Below, piece by piece: positions 61,803-64,000 of a stretch of DNA of 64,000 bases. This DNA is from Allium sativum (Eukaryota; Streptophyta; Magnoliopsida; Asparagales; Amaryllidaceae). The stretch lies in NCBI GenBank assembly GCA_030737875.1, contig CM060912.1, forward strand, positions 876,579,199 through 876,643,198, read 5' to 3'. The stretch's first letter is position 1, and every line of letters begins with the position of its first letter. The position numbers and the translations under genes are program-made. Below the pieces are notes generated by a model. The model had not been told where the DNA came from. It did not search any database and was given only the letters and a program-made list of their open reading frames with translations.

Positions 61803-62035
61803 GCTATGACACGAGGTTAGACTCTGTTTGCAGTAGAAGCCTTCCCGGAACCAACCGGCCTAACCAGCAACCGCAAACTGTCAGTCTAATGTGAGAGGTC
61901 GTAGGCATAACTAAAATATGCTTAGACACGAGGTTAGGTCTGGCTCGTGGAGAAGTCTGCCTGGAACCGCCCGGCATATCCAGCGGCCACAAGCTACCGA
62001 CCTAATGTGAGAGGTCTGTGTATTAATAATTAATT
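61803..62035 (+). repeat. Diverged tandem duplication of about 117 bases
   Basis: Both copies start GACACGAGGTTAG, pass through GGAACC..CCGGC and end CTAATGTGAGAGGTC. Confidence 0.8.
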
Positions 62036-62747
62036 AATGCAAATCTAAGATAAATATGATACCTAAAACGTGTTGGGTGGATAGGGTTAAAACAATTGGA
62101 CTGATGAATCTAATAAACCCGTTTTGTAAATCTGTAGGCCCAATATAAAGTTAGGTAAAACAATCTGTAAGTCTATTAAATCTGTACATCTGATCTGTTA
62201 ATCTGGAAACTTGTTAACTTTATTGTCTGATATGTGAACTAGTAAATCTGAGCTCTTTATGTCTGAAACTTGTAAACAAGTTAATCTGAAATATGTTAGT
62301 CTGGGGACATAAGGTTAGGAGGGGAAATACTTGTGTCATCTGTTGTTTGGGACCCATATTAGTCAGTAACCCTTTCTGGTATCAAAACTTTGACCCCACA
62401 GTATGTAGGGGTCCAGGCACGCTTACTGAACCAATTATAAGTGGTTCATTCTGATAATGGCGAGGGGTGTTGATGGTGCATTTCAACCGGGTATTGTGCG
62501 TGCATGGATCCAGTCTGATCTGAGGATGTAAGACACAGTGACATCTGTAATAGGTCTGTGCCAATAGGTTGCCACTTTAGGGAGTGATACACCCTAATGT
62601 GGGGCCGACATAGGGTATTTATGTATTGGGGACCCGATTTCTTGGGGGTAGTACTTAGGGTACACTTAGTTCTGTCTATTTCTGTTGGTACCGTTTGTTT
62701 CCATTGGATGGCAACACCTGTCTGTTTCTGCGTGGTACCGTCTGTTT

Positions 62748-62960
62748 GGGGTGGTAAAGGCCCATTACTAGTGTACACCTAATTCTGACATTCTGTTTCC
62801 GTAAGGATTATTCTGTTTCCGTCTCTGATTCCGTTTCTGTTTCCATTCCTTCTGTCTGTTGGGGTGGTAAAGGCCCATTAGTTGGGTGGTAAAGGCCCAT
62901 TATTAGTATCTTGCTTCTGTACCTTCTGTTTGTTCGGGTGGTAAAGGCCCATTACTAGCA
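62748..62960 (+). repeat. GGTGGTAAAGGCCCATTA repeats in the G LTR
   Basis: Four near-identical copies at irregular spacing, mixed with TCTGTTTCCGT-type short repeats. Confidence 0.8.
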
Positions 62961-63509
62961 TTATGTTTCTGTAGAGATTATTCTGTTTCCGTTTCTGTTT
63001 CAGTTTAAACATTAGGGTAACACCTAATCCTGTTATACTAGTATTAGTGCAGAGAAGTGAAGACTAAGTAAGAAACTTAGCTTAGTCTATATCATTCTAT
63101 TAAACTGCTATTCATGTTACGGTTATCTCTCATCCAGTTTTATTTACATGTCATGAAGCTATTATCTGTTTATATGCTGAAAGTCACTGGACTCACCAGA
63201 CTTATGTCTGACCTAGTTTGCTTTGCCTCTTTTCTTTCCATTCCCCCCCCCCCAGGTTTTTAGAGTGGATACATAGGAGCTTGATTCAGATTCTCTCTGC
63301 TTGAAGTATTTGAAGTATTGCTTGGATTTGGCTCTATCTTTCCATGGCAGTTTATATTGGGGATTATGATTTTAAAAACTATGCATTCTTAAGGCTGTTG
63401 TACAAGACCGATATTTTGTACTTGAATTCTGATATTGTGATTTGGAAAGATGTAACCAAACTTATTTATGTTTCTATTGTAATAAAGCTATAAATTTTTC
63501 AAGTACTTT

Positions 63510-64000
63510 TGTAACAACCCGAATTATGATAACATGTTAAAACAAGAAATCAAGGTATAATTAATTTTTAAAATGAGAATCAAGGGAAACGAGTTGCGCC
63601 AATGCATTCGTCTCGGAATTCTACATGAAATTGAGCCCAAGTTTTCAAAAATCAGAGTCTGGATGAAGAAGTTATGGCCTGTAGAAGATTCAGCAAATTT
63701 CAGGCAGCACAGGACCAGGTAGGTCGACCTGGGGGTCAGGTCGACCATGTGGTCGACCTCCCCCCTTATAGGTCGACCTGGTCGGCCTGTTTTGACCCAG
63801 AACCCATTTTTGAAGCCTGAGACGAGTTTTGATGGTCCGGATTGATTCTAAGGTTGATCTAAGGGCCCTAAATAGTTCCTACACCTATAAATATACCCTA
63901 AGAACTAACCTAATTCATAACAAATCATTCTTACACCATTATGCTATTAAAATATCTCTTGAACCATGGCCGCCATCTCCAAATCAAAGTACAAGCATTC
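63510..64000 (+). mobile_element. H LTR start, cut by the window edge
   Basis: TGTAACAACCCGAATTATG opens an LTR related to G (shared GGGAAACGAGTTGCGCC, TTCGTCTCG and GAAGTTATGGCC stretches) but clearly diverged. It has a GTCGAC cluster (63720-63775) and a strong TATA box, CCTATAAATATACC (63884-63897). About 80 bases later comes ACCATGGCCGCC (63964), a well-placed start codon in the leader whose frame leaves the window. Confidence 0.7.
63884..63897 (+). promoter_or_regulatory. Probable TATA box of the H LTR
   Basis: CCTATAAATATACC is a near-consensus plant TATA box about 374 bases into the LTR. Confidence 0.7.

Larger units (their letters stand above)
60009..63509 (+). mobile_element. G LTR (solo or interrupted), Tekay-like
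   Basis: It begins TGTAACACCCCG. In order: a conserved GGGAAACGGGTTGCGCC block; a 24-base palindrome (60251-60274); a GTCGAC cluster (60281-60352); TATA (60434-60443); leader; donor GTGAGT (60682-60687); a 42-base array (61436-61640); a diverged duplication of about 117 bases (61803-62035); GGTGGTAAAGGCCCATTA repeats (62748-62960); a run of 11 C (63243-63253); and AATAAA (63481-63486). The right end is unclear: TTTTTCA at 63501 could be the terminus, but the flanks TGCAC and AGTAC do not match well, or the LTR may be interrupted by H at 63510. No coding content. Confidence 0.7.

Overview
The window is plant nuclear DNA, most likely from a eudicot with a repeat-rich genome; the species cannot be named from the sequence. 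Almost every base belongs to nested LTR retrotransposons of the Ty3/gypsy chromovirus (Tekay-like) kind. Their LTRs mostly begin TGTAAC, the primer-binding sites match the 3' end of initiator tRNA-Met (TGGTATCAGAGC), and the polypurine tracts follow a short module reading roughly TTCGAGGACGAAAT. No host gene, tRNA, rRNA or intact retrotransposon protein gene was found. The only recognisable protein-coding relic is a broken LINE (21891-23837) with endonuclease motifs and many stops.

Layout, using local family letters. 1-2544: 3' part of an A-type giant LTR (+), sitting in the internal region of a B element (-). 2545-3241: B internal leader and primer-binding site. 3242-6007 and 19999-21890: one B LTR split by a complete A element (6008-19998) that has 6.5-kb LTRs and only about 1 kb between them. 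21891-23837: LINE relic. 23838-25495 plus 41555-42537: 3' LTR of a C element (-); 42538-44217 is its internal region and 44218-45957 the start of its 5' LTR. Inside the C 3' LTR sits an A-type solo LTR (25496-41549, target duplication AATAG), which is itself split by a complete D element (27408-36726, -, target duplication GACGG). The C 5' LTR is entered at about 45958 by an E LTR (+). E is split by a complete F element (46421-59433, -, 5.8-kb LTRs, 1.4-kb interior) and then by a G LTR (60009-63509, +). At 63510 a related H LTR starts and runs off the window.

Nesting therefore reaches four levels (LINE > C > A solo > D, and LINE > C > E > F), perhaps five on the right. Mismatches between paired LTRs, counted by eye over short stretches, agree with this order: C about 10% or more, F about 5%, D about 4%, A (6008) about 1.5%.

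All four elements whose interior is fully visible lack gag-pol, so they are non-autonomous and presumably moved with enzymes from relatives elsewhere. They do keep a coherent set of cis signals: repeated U3 units, a TATA box, a leader ending in a GTRAGT-like splice donor inside the LTR, several stem-loops near the LTR 3' end, a stem-loop that takes in the 3' part of the primer-binding site, and the polypurine module. The most interesting observations are RNA-like stem-loops with compensatory changes between A-type LTR copies, a three-hairpin module shared by families A and F, and LTRs built largely from short inverted repeats.
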